A stretch of DNA of 64,000 bases from a bacterium (lineage in GTDB: Bacteria > 4484-113 > JAFGCY01), in contig JADZFO010000046.1 in assembly GCA_020849855.1 (NCBI GenBank), forward strand, positions 37,985 through 101,984. The letters are read 5' to 3'. How positions within the stretch are numbered: position 1 is the first letter of the stretch; every line of letters starts with the position of its first letter. Made by a program: the position numbers and the translations under genes. Positions 57,983 to 64,000 of this stretch are shown here, one piece after another. Below the pieces are notes generated by a model. That model made no database searches. It was not told the origin of the DNA and saw nothing but the letters and a program-made list of their open reading frames with translations.

Positions 57983-58134
57983 AGGAGACAATCCAACAGG
58001 AGGCACAGAGGCTCTGAGCTTGCTGAGGGCATCATGCCGTCAAGGAGACAGGTGAATGCTGGCTGCTTGAAACTTCGCCCGCCGACGCAGAAATCCCTTC
58101 GCTTGCTCTGTGCCTCAGCGTCTCCTGTGATTCC
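57983..58134. repeat. Intergenic inverted repeat, includes short repeat copy 2
   Basis: In the 347-nt interval 57937-58283 without a gene, AAGGAGACAATCCAACAGG continuing to AGGCACAGAGG (57983-58012) is mirrored by GCTCTGTGCCTCAGCGTCTC and CTGTGATTCC (58105-58134). The 18-nt core ACAATCxAACAGGAGGCAC is also present at 31033. The rest of the interval shows nothing else. Confidence 0.5.
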
Positions 58135-58283
58135 TATGGTCCTCGCCTTCCAGGAGTCGCATGCAAACGGAAAGGGCGGAGACATCGCGTCCCCGCCCCG
58201 TCAAAGTCAATGCCTGCTTAGGCCGGCGCGCCGAAAGACCGCCGGGTGCACGCCGCGTACCCCTGCAGAATCCTGCGCTGCAG

Positions 58284-58796
58284 TTAGTTCTGTCCCGCCG
58301 CCATCTGCGCCATCATCTCGGCCGTCTGCTCCTTGTTCGGGCCGTAGATGGAAGGCACGGTCAGGCCGGCCTGGCGCATCAGCACGGAAAGCTGGCCGCG
58401 GTGGTGTGCCTCGTGCACAAGCTGGGCCTGCAGCATCATCCACGCCGGCCAGTCGAGCATGCCAAAGACGTGGTGCACTTTCTGCAGGTCCGCGTCAGAG
58501 ACCTTGGCGGCCTCGGCCTTGACCCGGTCGCGGTTGGCGCAGTACTCGTTCACGATCTGCTCAACCGTCAGGCCGGCGGGCGTGCCCCACTCAGTCATCG
58601 GCGGGACGTCCCAACCGATCTGGTTGAACATGTAGCGCGGCGCGGTGGCGATGTGCCAGGCGATGTCGGCGGCGTTCTGGTCGCCCTCGCCCTTGCTCTG
58701 GGCCAGGGCTTCGTTGGTCAGCGCGCGCAGGACGCGCTCTGTGATCTCGGACTCATAGCCGTAGGCCGGGATGAACTCCTGGGTTGAGTTAAACAC
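58284..58796 (-). CDS. DinB-like four-helix protein
   Basis: A 170-residue soluble protein of the DinB/YfiT/DUF664 superfamily, a four-helix bundle with three histidines that bind a metal ion. The visible ligands are the His in DIAWHIATAP and the pair in LVHEAHHRGQLSVLMRQAGL, followed by the typical TVPSIYGP. Members are thiol-dependent S-transferases or of unknown function; the DNA-damage link of the name is historical. The GTG start has GGAGGCGGAA upstream. It is convergent with no gene; the intergenic inverted repeat lies just downstream. Confidence 0.88.
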   Translation of the reverse strand: MFNSTQEFIPAYGYESEITERVLRALTNEALAQSKGEGDQNAADIAWHIATAPRYMFNQIGWDVPPMTEWGTPAGLTVEQIVNEYCANRDRVKAEAAKVSDADLQKVHHVFGMLDWPAWMMLQAQLVHEAHHRGQLSVLMRQAGLTVPSIYGPNKEQTAEMMAQMAAGQN

Positions 58797-58917
58797 TTCC
58801 GCCTCCAGAATACAAGTGATTTAGACGGCCTGACAGCCCCGGCCGCTGCCCTAAAGATACCGCCTGACCGTAAAGCCTGCATAGTCCCGGGCCCCGAGCG
58901 TGCTAAGCTTTCCCGCC

Positions 58918-60081
58918 TTGGAGAGCCTGCTGAACAGCGACCAGAAAGGTGCACCGCCCGCCGCTCCGCCCAGGCCCGCGCCCATCGAGCGCGGGGTGCT
59001 GCTGTCCGGGGAGTGCCGCTTCCAGGTCGGCGGCCCGGCGGATTTCTTTTGCCGCGCGGCGACGGCGCACGATGTCTATACAGCCCTGGACTTTGCTAAC
59101 AGGCAGGGCCTGAGGCACTTTGTCTATGCCGGCGGCTCGAACCTCTTTTTCTCGGATGGCGGCTTCCGCGGCCTGGTGGTACGCCTGCAGGGCGGAGCCT
59201 GGCGCATTGAGCAGCGCCTGCTGCCGCCGGGGCTGGGGGCCTATGCTGGTCGCGACTCTGTCGGGCGGGGAGCGCTCGAGGTGAATGAAACGTCGATGCC
59301 AGGAAGCCAGGCCTCGAATGTCGAAGGTCGGAGGTCTGAGCCGGACCTGCCACCATCATCAGATATCCGTAGCACTGGCGATTCAGACATTCGACTTGCG
59401 ACTTCCGAATCGCAGCTTGTGTCAACAAGCTGCGTAAGTGTCGACGCCGGCTATGACCTGCCCCAGCTGGTGCGCGAGCTGGCGGAGCGCGACCTTGGCG
59501 GCGTCGAGTGGCTGGGCAATATCCCCGGCAGCATCGGCGGCGCGGTGGTGGGCAATGCGGGCTGCTATGGCCGGGCAATCGCCGAGGTGCTGGTCGAGGC
59601 GCAGGTGCTGCACATCCCCACGCTGACTTATCAGCGCGTCGAGCCGGCCTTCTTTGAGTTTGCCTACCGCCACAGCCAGCTGAAGTACAACGATGACTAT
59701 GTCCTGCTCAGTGCGCTGCTGCGTCTGCAGCCGCGTCCCAGGGCGGAGATCCTGTCCGAGGTGGAGGGCGAGCTGGCCGAGCGCCGCCGCAAGCACCCCC
59801 ACGACGCGGCCTGCGCGGGCTCCTTCTTCAAGAACCCCAGCCGCGAGCAGCCGGCCTGGAAGGTCATCACCGCCGCCGGCCTGGCGAATGCCGAGGTCGG
59901 CGGGGCGCGCCTGCATGAGAAGCACGCCAACTTCCTGGTCAACGCCGGCGGCGCGGGCAGCAGCGACATCATTGCCCTGGCACAGATGGTGCGGCTGGTG
60001 GTGGAAGAGCGCCTTGGCCTGAGCCTCGAACCTGAGGTGCGCTACATCGGCCCGGAAGGCGTTGAGGAGATCTGGCCCTAG
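58918..60081 (+). CDS. murB: UDP-N-acetylenolpyruvoylglucosamine reductase MurB, with a repeat-derived insert
   Basis: About 387 residues if translation begins at the TTG at 58918; a GTG at 58900 gives six more. MurB is the FAD enzyme of the second step of peptidoglycan precursor synthesis. The FAD domain has CRFQVGGPADFFCRA, FVYAGGSNLFFSDGG and LGNIPGSIGGAVVGNAGCYG; the substrate domain has FEFAYRHSQLKYN, CAGSFFKNPS (catalytic Ser) and LHEKHANFLVNAG, with the late Glu in LEPEVRYIG. Between LPPGLGAYAG and VSVDAGYDLPQLVR there is an insert of about 60 residues rich in Ser, Glu, Asp and Arg that has no place in the family and whose DNA (59314-59408) carries inverted arms. Its 3' end overlaps the convergent transhydrogenase gene by 4 nt. 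No mur/fts cluster is adjacent. Confidence 0.93.
   Translation: MESLLNSDQKGAPPAAPPRPAPIERGVLLSGECRFQVGGPADFFCRAATAHDVYTALDFANRQGLRHFVYAGGSNLFFSDGGFRGLVVRLQGGAWRIEQRLLPPGLGAYAGRDSVGRGALEVNETSMPGSQASNVEGRRSEPDLPPSSDIRSTGDSDIRLATSESQLVSTSCVSVDAGYDLPQLVRELAERDLGGVEWLGNIPGSIGGAVVGNAGCYGRAIAEVLVEAQVLHIPTLTYQRVEPAFFEFAYRHSQLKYNDDYVLLSALLRLQPRPRAEILSEVEGELAERRRKHPHDAACAGSFFKNPSREQPAWKVITAAGLANAEVGGARLHEKHANFLVNAGGAGSSDIIALAQMVRLVVEERLGLSLEPEVRYIGPEGVEEIWP
59314..59408. repeat. Inverted repeat inside murB insert
   Basis: Left arm TCGAATGTCGAAGGTCGGAG (59314-59333), right arm GACATTCGACTTGCGACTTC followed by CGA (59386-59408); the arms are imperfect inverse copies built from TCGAAGGTCG-like units. A similar CCTTCGACCTTCGACCTGCG stretch occurs in the intergenic region near 31228. 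Confidence 0.55.
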
Positions 60082-61496
60082 GTCAGCACGCGCTGCGGGA
60101 TGGCGTGCAGGTCGGGGCCAAGCTTGTTCAGCCCGTTGAGCGCCGCGATCTTGTAACACTCCGCGAGCGTCGGGTAGTTGAAGACCGTGTCGACGAAGTA
60201 GTCGATCTGGCCGCCGTAGATCAACACCGCCTGGCCGATATGCACCAGGCTGGTGGCATCCGTGCCGATGGCATGCACGCCAAGCAGGGTGCGGTCCACC
60301 GGGTCGAAGAGCAGCTTCACCATGCCCACGTCATCGCCGATGATCTGCCCGCGGGCCGTGTCCTTATAGCGTCCAATGCCCGTCTCGTAGACCCGGCCTT
60401 CCTTCTTCAGGTCTTCCTCGCTCTTGCCCACCATTGAGATTTCAGGGAAGGTGTAGATGCCATAGGGGAAGTGCGGATAGAAGGGGATGTCTTCCAGATG
60501 CAGGAGCTGGTTGGCGGCCTTGCGGCCCTGGTCGATGGCCGTCGAGGCCAGGGAGGGGAAGCCGATCACGTCGCCGGCGGCGTAAATATGCGGCACTTCG
60601 GTCTGGTAGTGCTCGTTGACCTTCAGCAGGCCGCGCTCGCCCGGGAATACCCCGGCGTTCTCCAGGCCCAGGCCGGCAGTGGCGCCGAAGCGCGGACCGG
60701 CGTAAAGCAGCAGGTCGGCATCAAACTCGCGGCCGCTCTTCAGCCTGCCCGCCACCTTGCGGTCGGCGGTGACATCCACCTCGCCGATCTCCTCGTTGTG
60801 CAGGAACTCCACGCCCATCGAGCGCATGAAGTCGCTGAGCTCGGCCACCAGCTGGCGGTCGACAAATGGCAGCACCGAGCCCCAGCGGTTGACGAGCTGG
60901 ATATCAATGTCCAGCAGGCTGAACATCGAGGCGTACTCAAGGCCGATCACGCCGGCGCCGACGATCATCATCTTCCGGGGCAGGAAGCTCAGGGAGAGGA
61001 TGTCATCGGTGTTCATGATGTGCAGGCCGTCAAAGGGCAGGCCGTCAAGGTCGCGGCTCTCCGAGCCGACGGCGATAAAGAAGCTGTCGGCGGTGAGGGT
61101 GACGGAGCCGACGGACTCGTGCATCATCACGGTGTGGGCGTCCAGGAAGGTCGCCTCGCCGCTGTAGACGGCCACGTCGTTGCGGGTGAGCTGGTTGTGG
61201 ATGACCTCGATCTCGCGGCGGATGATGGCGTTGCAGCGGTAGAGCAGGTCGGCGACGGTGATGTCCTTCTTGACGCGGTAGTCCGAGCCGTAAAGCTTGC
61301 GCTCATGGTAGCCGGAGAGGTAGATGATGGCCTCGCGCAGGGTCTTGGAGGGGATGGTGCCGATGTGCAGGCACTGGCCGCCGACCACCTGGCGCTTGTC
61401 GATGATCGCCGTGCGCTTGCCACTCTTGGCGCACTTGATCGCCGCCTTCTGGCCAGCCGGGCCGCAGCCGATCACAATGACATCAAAGTCGCGCAT
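60078..61496 (-). CDS. sthA: Soluble (Si-specific) NAD(P) transhydrogenase
   Basis: A 472-residue flavoprotein of the pyridine nucleotide-disulfide oxidoreductase family. FAD site: DVIVIGCGPAGQKAAIKCAK; NAD(P) site: KMMIVGAGVIGLEYASMF; later HIYAAGDVIGFPSLASTAID. In place of the CxxxxC redox pair of dihydrolipoamide dehydrogenase it has GGQCLHIGTIPSKTLREA with one cysteine, the signature of SthA, which interconverts NADH and NADPH. The C-terminal dimer domain (VHIGQAVLIYGGQIDYFVDT then VFNYPTLAECYK) ends it. It lies at the 3' end of murB. Upstream TATAAT at 61542-61547 with an AAAGGT leader site supports the start. Confidence 0.93.
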   Translation of the reverse strand: MRDFDVIVIGCGPAGQKAAIKCAKSGKRTAIIDKRQVVGGQCLHIGTIPSKTLREAIIYLSGYHERKLYGSDYRVKKDITVADLLYRCNAIIRREIEVIHNQLTRNDVAVYSGEATFLDAHTVMMHESVGSVTLTADSFFIAVGSESRDLDGLPFDGLHIMNTDDILSLSFLPRKMMIVGAGVIGLEYASMFSLLDIDIQLVNRWGSVLPFVDRQLVAELSDFMRSMGVEFLHNEEIGEVDVTADRKVAGRLKSGREFDADLLLYAGPRFGATAGLGLENAGVFPGERGLLKVNEHYQTEVPHIYAAGDVIGFPSLASTAIDQGRKAANQLLHLEDIPFYPHFPYGIYTFPEISMVGKSEEDLKKEGRVYETGIGRYKDTARGQIIGDDVGMVKLLFDPVDRTLLGVHAIGTDATSLVHIGQAVLIYGGQIDYFVDTVFNYPTLAECYKIAALNGLNKLGPDLHAIPQRVLT

Positions 61497-61541
61497 CGCT
61501 ACCTTTTACTACCCCTGCCGCGACCGCCTCGCGGCGCGCAG

Positions 61542-61547
61542 ATTATA
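61542..61547 (-). promoter_or_regulatory. -10 element of sthA
   Basis: TATAAT on the minus strand about 45 nt before the ATG at 61496, with AAAGGT as ribosome site. Confidence 0.45.
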
Positions 61548-61647
61548 CATAGGGATGAAATCCCGCGGCTCCCTTCCGGGCCCGGGCCGGTCCGCATCCG
61601 GACCTCCTGCAGCCTCAGCCCCGGGCCCCTGGCCTGACAGCATCCTC

Positions 61648-62646
61648 TTACCAGCGCAGCCAGACCCCCAGCAGGGTGCCGAGGCTGAGCATCACACCAA
61701 AGGCCAGGTGCAGCTTGGCGGTGCCCTCGACGGTGCCCAGCAGCTTCTCGCTCTTGCGGTCCGGCACCTGCATGAAGACCTTTGCCAGCGGCAGGGCCAG
61801 GGGCAGGGTCAGCAGGCACAGCAGCGCGCTCCAGGGCAGGATGCGCAGGGCGGCGAGTACTGCCGCGGAGACATAGGGCGAGAAGAGCAGAAAGTAGTAG
61901 AAGAGTCGCGCCCCGGCCGGCCCCAGCAGGATGCCGGCGGTGAGGATCTTCGCCTTCTCGTCGTCCTCGATATCCCGGGTGTCGTTGGCGTGCAGGATGC
62001 CGGCCACCAGGAAGGACACCGGCAGGGAGACCCAGACCGCGTTCCAGCTGAAGCTGCCGGTCTGGATCACATAGGCGCCTAGCACCATGCCCACGCCCAT
62101 GGTGGCGAAGACCAGCGGGCTGCCCAGCGCCCAGTACTTGGCCCCGGCGTTGCCGCCGGAATACCACAGCACGCCCAGCAGGCCGGCGATGCCGATCACC
62201 AGCAGGGGCAGGGCGAACTGCGGCCCCTTCTGGTACAGCATCCACAGCAGAAGCAGGCCCAGCAGCGAGCCGACCGCGCAGGCGCTGATCGCCCCGCTGA
62301 GCACCTGCCGGGGCTCCATCGCCGCGCTGACCAGGACGCCGGAGCCGCCGTAGGTGTCCGGCCGGTCGACGCCCTTGAGGTAGTCGAAGTAGTCGTTGAA
62401 GAGGTTCACGCCAATCTGGTAGAGCACGCCGGCCAGCAGGGCGATGGCGAAGAAGAGCCAGTTGAAGTGCCCAAAAAGCAGAGTGCTGGCCTCCCCGGCC
62501 CGGGCCGCGCGGGCCGCCTCAAAGGCGGCGTAGGCCGAGCCGAGCAGCACCGGCACAATGCTGGCCGGGAAGGAGTAGGCCCGCACCGCGACGCCCCAGA
62601 GCTTCGCCTTTTCGCCAAATCCCATGCTTGCAGCAGCAGCAGTCAT
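61648..62646 (-). CDS. menA: 1,4-dihydroxy-2-naphthoate prenyltransferase (MenA, UbiA family)
   Basis: A 332-residue membrane enzyme with about nine helices. First Asp-rich motif: GVNLFNDYFDYLKGVD (NDxxDxxxGxD). Second: LHANDTRDIEDDEKAK (DxxxDxxD-like). These bind the prenyl diphosphate through magnesium. The opening LWGVAVRAYSFPASIVPVLL is typical of MenA within the UbiA family, which attaches an isoprenoid chain to dihydroxynaphthoate for menaquinone. No other men genes are adjacent. CGGAGG precedes the ATG at 62646. TATAAT lies at 62680-62685. Adjacent to sthA on the same strand with about 150 nt between. Confidence 0.93.
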   Translation of the reverse strand: MTAAAASMGFGEKAKLWGVAVRAYSFPASIVPVLLGSAYAAFEAARAARAGEASTLLFGHFNWLFFAIALLAGVLYQIGVNLFNDYFDYLKGVDRPDTYGGSGVLVSAAMEPRQVLSGAISACAVGSLLGLLLLWMLYQKGPQFALPLLVIGIAGLLGVLWYSGGNAGAKYWALGSPLVFATMGVGMVLGAYVIQTGSFSWNAVWVSLPVSFLVAGILHANDTRDIEDDEKAKILTAGILLGPAGARLFYYFLLFSPYVSAAVLAALRILPWSALLCLLTLPLALPLAKVFMQVPDRKSEKLLGTVEGTAKLHLAFGVMLSLGTLLGVWLRW

Positions 62647-62679
62647 CACTTGCCTCCGGCGCGCGCGGCGCGCAGAGCG

Positions 62680-62685
62680 ATTATA
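62680..62685 (-). promoter_or_regulatory. -10 element of menA
   Basis: TATAAT on the minus strand, about 34 nt upstream of the ATG, with a CGGAGG site downstream. An ordinary leader promoter. Confidence 0.5.
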
Positions 62686-63133
62686 GGCAATGGCGGAGCC
62701 TGCTCTGGCCTGCAAGTGTCCCGCCCCTGCGTCCTTCCTTCAGCCCTCCGCCCGCCGCGGCCACATTTAACCTTCGTCCTCCAAAACGAACGTAACAAGC
62801 ACCTTTCACTTTCGCGGGCGCACATTTTTTAACCTGGCAGGCCGTTTTTCATCGTCAAATCGATTCTGTAGGGCCCTTTCCGGAGGCGCGCCGGCCGCGC
62901 AGCGTAGACTCGCGGGAAGACGGCGGACATGCTGTATTGCACTACTTTTCAAGTCAGCCCCCGGCGGGCCCGGTCCGCGCATGCGCGGCCGGGCCGGCCC
63001 TGCCAAGCATACCCCGGCGCGGGCCCCTTTCGCCTGCCCAGAAGCCCTGCTTATCACAACTGAGCCGCTTGTAACAAAAGTGCGCAGCGGTGTTAAAATC
63101 GCCCTGATCAAGCTATTGCTGCTGGAGTCTGAA
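62686..63133. other. Divergent intergenic region with a strong hairpin
   Basis: No gene identified. At 62967-62995 GGCCCGG and CCGCGC pair with GCGCGG and CCGGGCC around an AT loop, a 13-bp hairpin with one bulge. A TTGTAA (63069-63074), 18 nt, TTAAAA (63093-63098) promoter-like sequence faces the lipoprotein gene. Confidence 0.45.
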
Positions 63134-63868
63134 ATGCTCAAGCCTACATTTCTTCTCTATGCCCGCGCGGCCGCGCTGGCTGTGCTTCTGCTCAGCGCGG
63201 GCCTGCTTGGCAGCGGCTGTGTTTCCTTCCAGCCATCGGCCCCGGACAGACCCCACTACCTGAGCGGCAATGTGATCCGCGACATCTCTGTCAGCCCGGC
63301 GCTGCTCTCTCCCGGCGGCGAGGCGATTATCGAGGTGCGCTTTGGCCCCGGCGATGTGCTGGCTCGCGGCATTCCGAACTGCGCGCTGCATCCCGGCGGC
63401 CTGCGCCTGTCCGCCGGCGAGGTCTTCGCCGTGCCGCCGGCCCTGCTGGAAGACAACAGCGCCCTGCCCTCCTTCGCCCAGCTGGAGCAGGAGGCGCAGC
63501 GCGCCAATGCGCAGGCACGCGCGCAGTTTGAGGCGGACTATGACAGCCGGCGGCTGCAGCAGGGCTACAGCGGGCGCGAGGGCTGGGACCCGCTGGGGCG
63601 CTATGGCCGGGACTGGCCCTGGCGCGAAGTCACGGCGCAGGAAGAGGCGCGGCTGCGCAGAAGCGCGCTGGCCAGGCCCTTCAGCCCAGCGCTGCTGGGC
63701 CCCGGCGGGCGCGGTGCCAGCGCGGCGCCGGACGAGCGCGTCTGCGTCTTTGTGCTGCGCGCGCCGCAGGAGCCGGGGGTCTACAGCGCGCATTTCAGCT
63801 GCCCGCAGAGCAGCGGCATCGGCGAGAAGGGCGTGACCAGCCGCAGCTTTAGTATTGAAGTGCGCTAG
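63134..63868 (+). CDS. Lipoprotein of unknown function
   Basis: A 244-residue protein; GGAG lies six nucleotides before the ATG. The signal ends in a good lipobox (LLLSAGLLGSGC), so the mature protein should begin with a lipidated cysteine and sit in the outer or inner membrane. The body starts with short strands (DISVSPALLSPGGEAIIEVR), then a charged coil (FAQLEQEAQRANAQARAQ) and a Gly/Arg/Trp stretch (GRYGRDWPWREVTAQEEARL), and ends with CVFVLRAPQEPGVYSAHFSC then PQ, suggesting an Ig-like fold with a disulfide. No family recognised. The IS3-type element begins 7 nt after the stop. Confidence 0.7.
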   Translation: MLKPTFLLYARAAALAVLLLSAGLLGSGCVSFQPSAPDRPHYLSGNVIRDISVSPALLSPGGEAIIEVRFGPGDVLARGIPNCALHPGGLRLSAGEVFAVPPALLEDNSALPSFAQLEQEAQRANAQARAQFEADYDSRRLQQGYSGREGWDPLGRYGRDWPWREVTAQEEARLRRSALARPFSPALLGPGGRGASAAPDERVCVFVLRAPQEPGVYSAHFSCPQSSGIGEKGVTSRSFSIEVR

Positions 63869-63874
63869 TTGCTT

Positions 63875-64000
63875 TGAACCATCCCGGGTTTCCTGGAGGC
63901 ATTAGTCTGTGGTTACGCTGCCAGAAGGACAGTGTAGCTGGTTACGATACCAGTCCTCCTCATACTCTCGCGGTGGGATGAATCCCAGCGGACCCATCAG
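63875..64000 (-). mobile_element. End of an IS3-family insertion sequence, cut by the window edge
   Basis: TGAACCATCCCGGGTTTCCT followed by GGAGGC (63875-63900) resembles the TGAACCGxxCCGGGTTT terminal repeats of IS3 elements. A transposase C-terminus lies immediately inside it. The rest of the element is beyond the window. Confidence 0.6.
63902..64000 (-). CDS. IS3-type transposase OrfB, C-terminal fragment
   Basis: The minus strand is open from the window edge to a TAA at 63902, giving 32 residues that end the protein: GPLGFIPPREYEEDWYRNQL then HCPSGSVTTD. FIPPxEYExxWYRxQ is the characteristic end of OrfB (DDE integrase-type transposase) of IS3-family elements. The catalytic part is outside the window, so completeness and activity cannot be judged. 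Position just inside a terminal repeat supports the call. Confidence 0.7.
   Translation of the reverse strand: MMGPLGFIPPREYEEDWYRNQLHCPSGSVTTD

Overview
The window is one contiguous stretch of GC-rich bacterial chromosome with dense, mostly housekeeping gene content and no rRNA operon, CRISPR array or prophage. A lipopolysaccharide-transport-like OstA protein (434-1735), a Wza-type polysaccharide export protein (3568-5178) and several lipoproteins point to a diderm (Gram-negative) cell. The mixture of an eukaryote-type IleRS, a presenilin-like protease, a bacterial eRF1-like protein, PKD and formylglycine-enzyme-like proteins and many orphan families suggests a deep-branching, probably uncultivated lineage. 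I cannot name the phylum from sequence alone.

Layout. 1-9.8 kb: end of a membrane protein, OstA-like protein, dnaB, polysaccharide export, ppk1, an ECF sigma/zinc-finger anti-sigma pair, and two small proteins. 10-16.4 kb: a co-directional minus-strand block that reads presenilin-like intramembrane aspartyl protease, NfeD, two secreted paralogs, flotillin. 16.6-26.1 kb: WalJ-like metallo-beta-lactamase-fold hydrolase, a second ECF sigma/membrane regulator pair, ABC-F ATPase, a one-domain voltage-gated ion channel, dnaG, and a secreted plus a membrane protein. 26.2-31 kb: S1-domain protein, tRNA-Leu(UAA), a structured intergenic region, and ileS carrying two in-frame copies of a 65-nt palindromic repeat. 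31-42.4 kb: two L7/L12-like paralogs, a pseudopilin-like protein, DUF4349 lipoprotein, a primase-helicase-like protein with eroded active sites, a conserved protein sometimes called quinate 5-dehydrogenase, baeRF7-like protein, TPR protein, a secreted repeat protein, a CNNM/CorB-type CBS transporter and a TauE half-transporter. 42.6-58 kb: envelope and secreted proteins (NAGPA-type glycosidase, Tyr-rich protein, TPR, a two-gene DUF4331 set, PKD lipoprotein, FGE-like protein), pgk, DUF899, cysteine desulfurase and a TlpA-like thioredoxin. 58-64 kb: DinB-like protein, murB, soluble transhydrogenase, menA, a lipoprotein, and the end of an IS3-type insertion sequence cut by the window edge.

Three themes stand out. 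First, the flotillin/NfeD/presenilin-like block looks like a membrane-microdomain proteolysis locus that I do not recognise as described. Second, at least ten genes have a TATAAT-like hexamer followed by exactly six nucleotides and then the start codon, so their transcripts should begin at the start codon (leaderless mRNA). Other genes carry ordinary Shine-Dalgarno sites. Third, short palindromic repeats lie not only between genes but in frame inside ileS, the ABC-F gene and apparently murB, where they encode linker peptides and lengthen the proteins, much as Rickettsia palindromic elements do.
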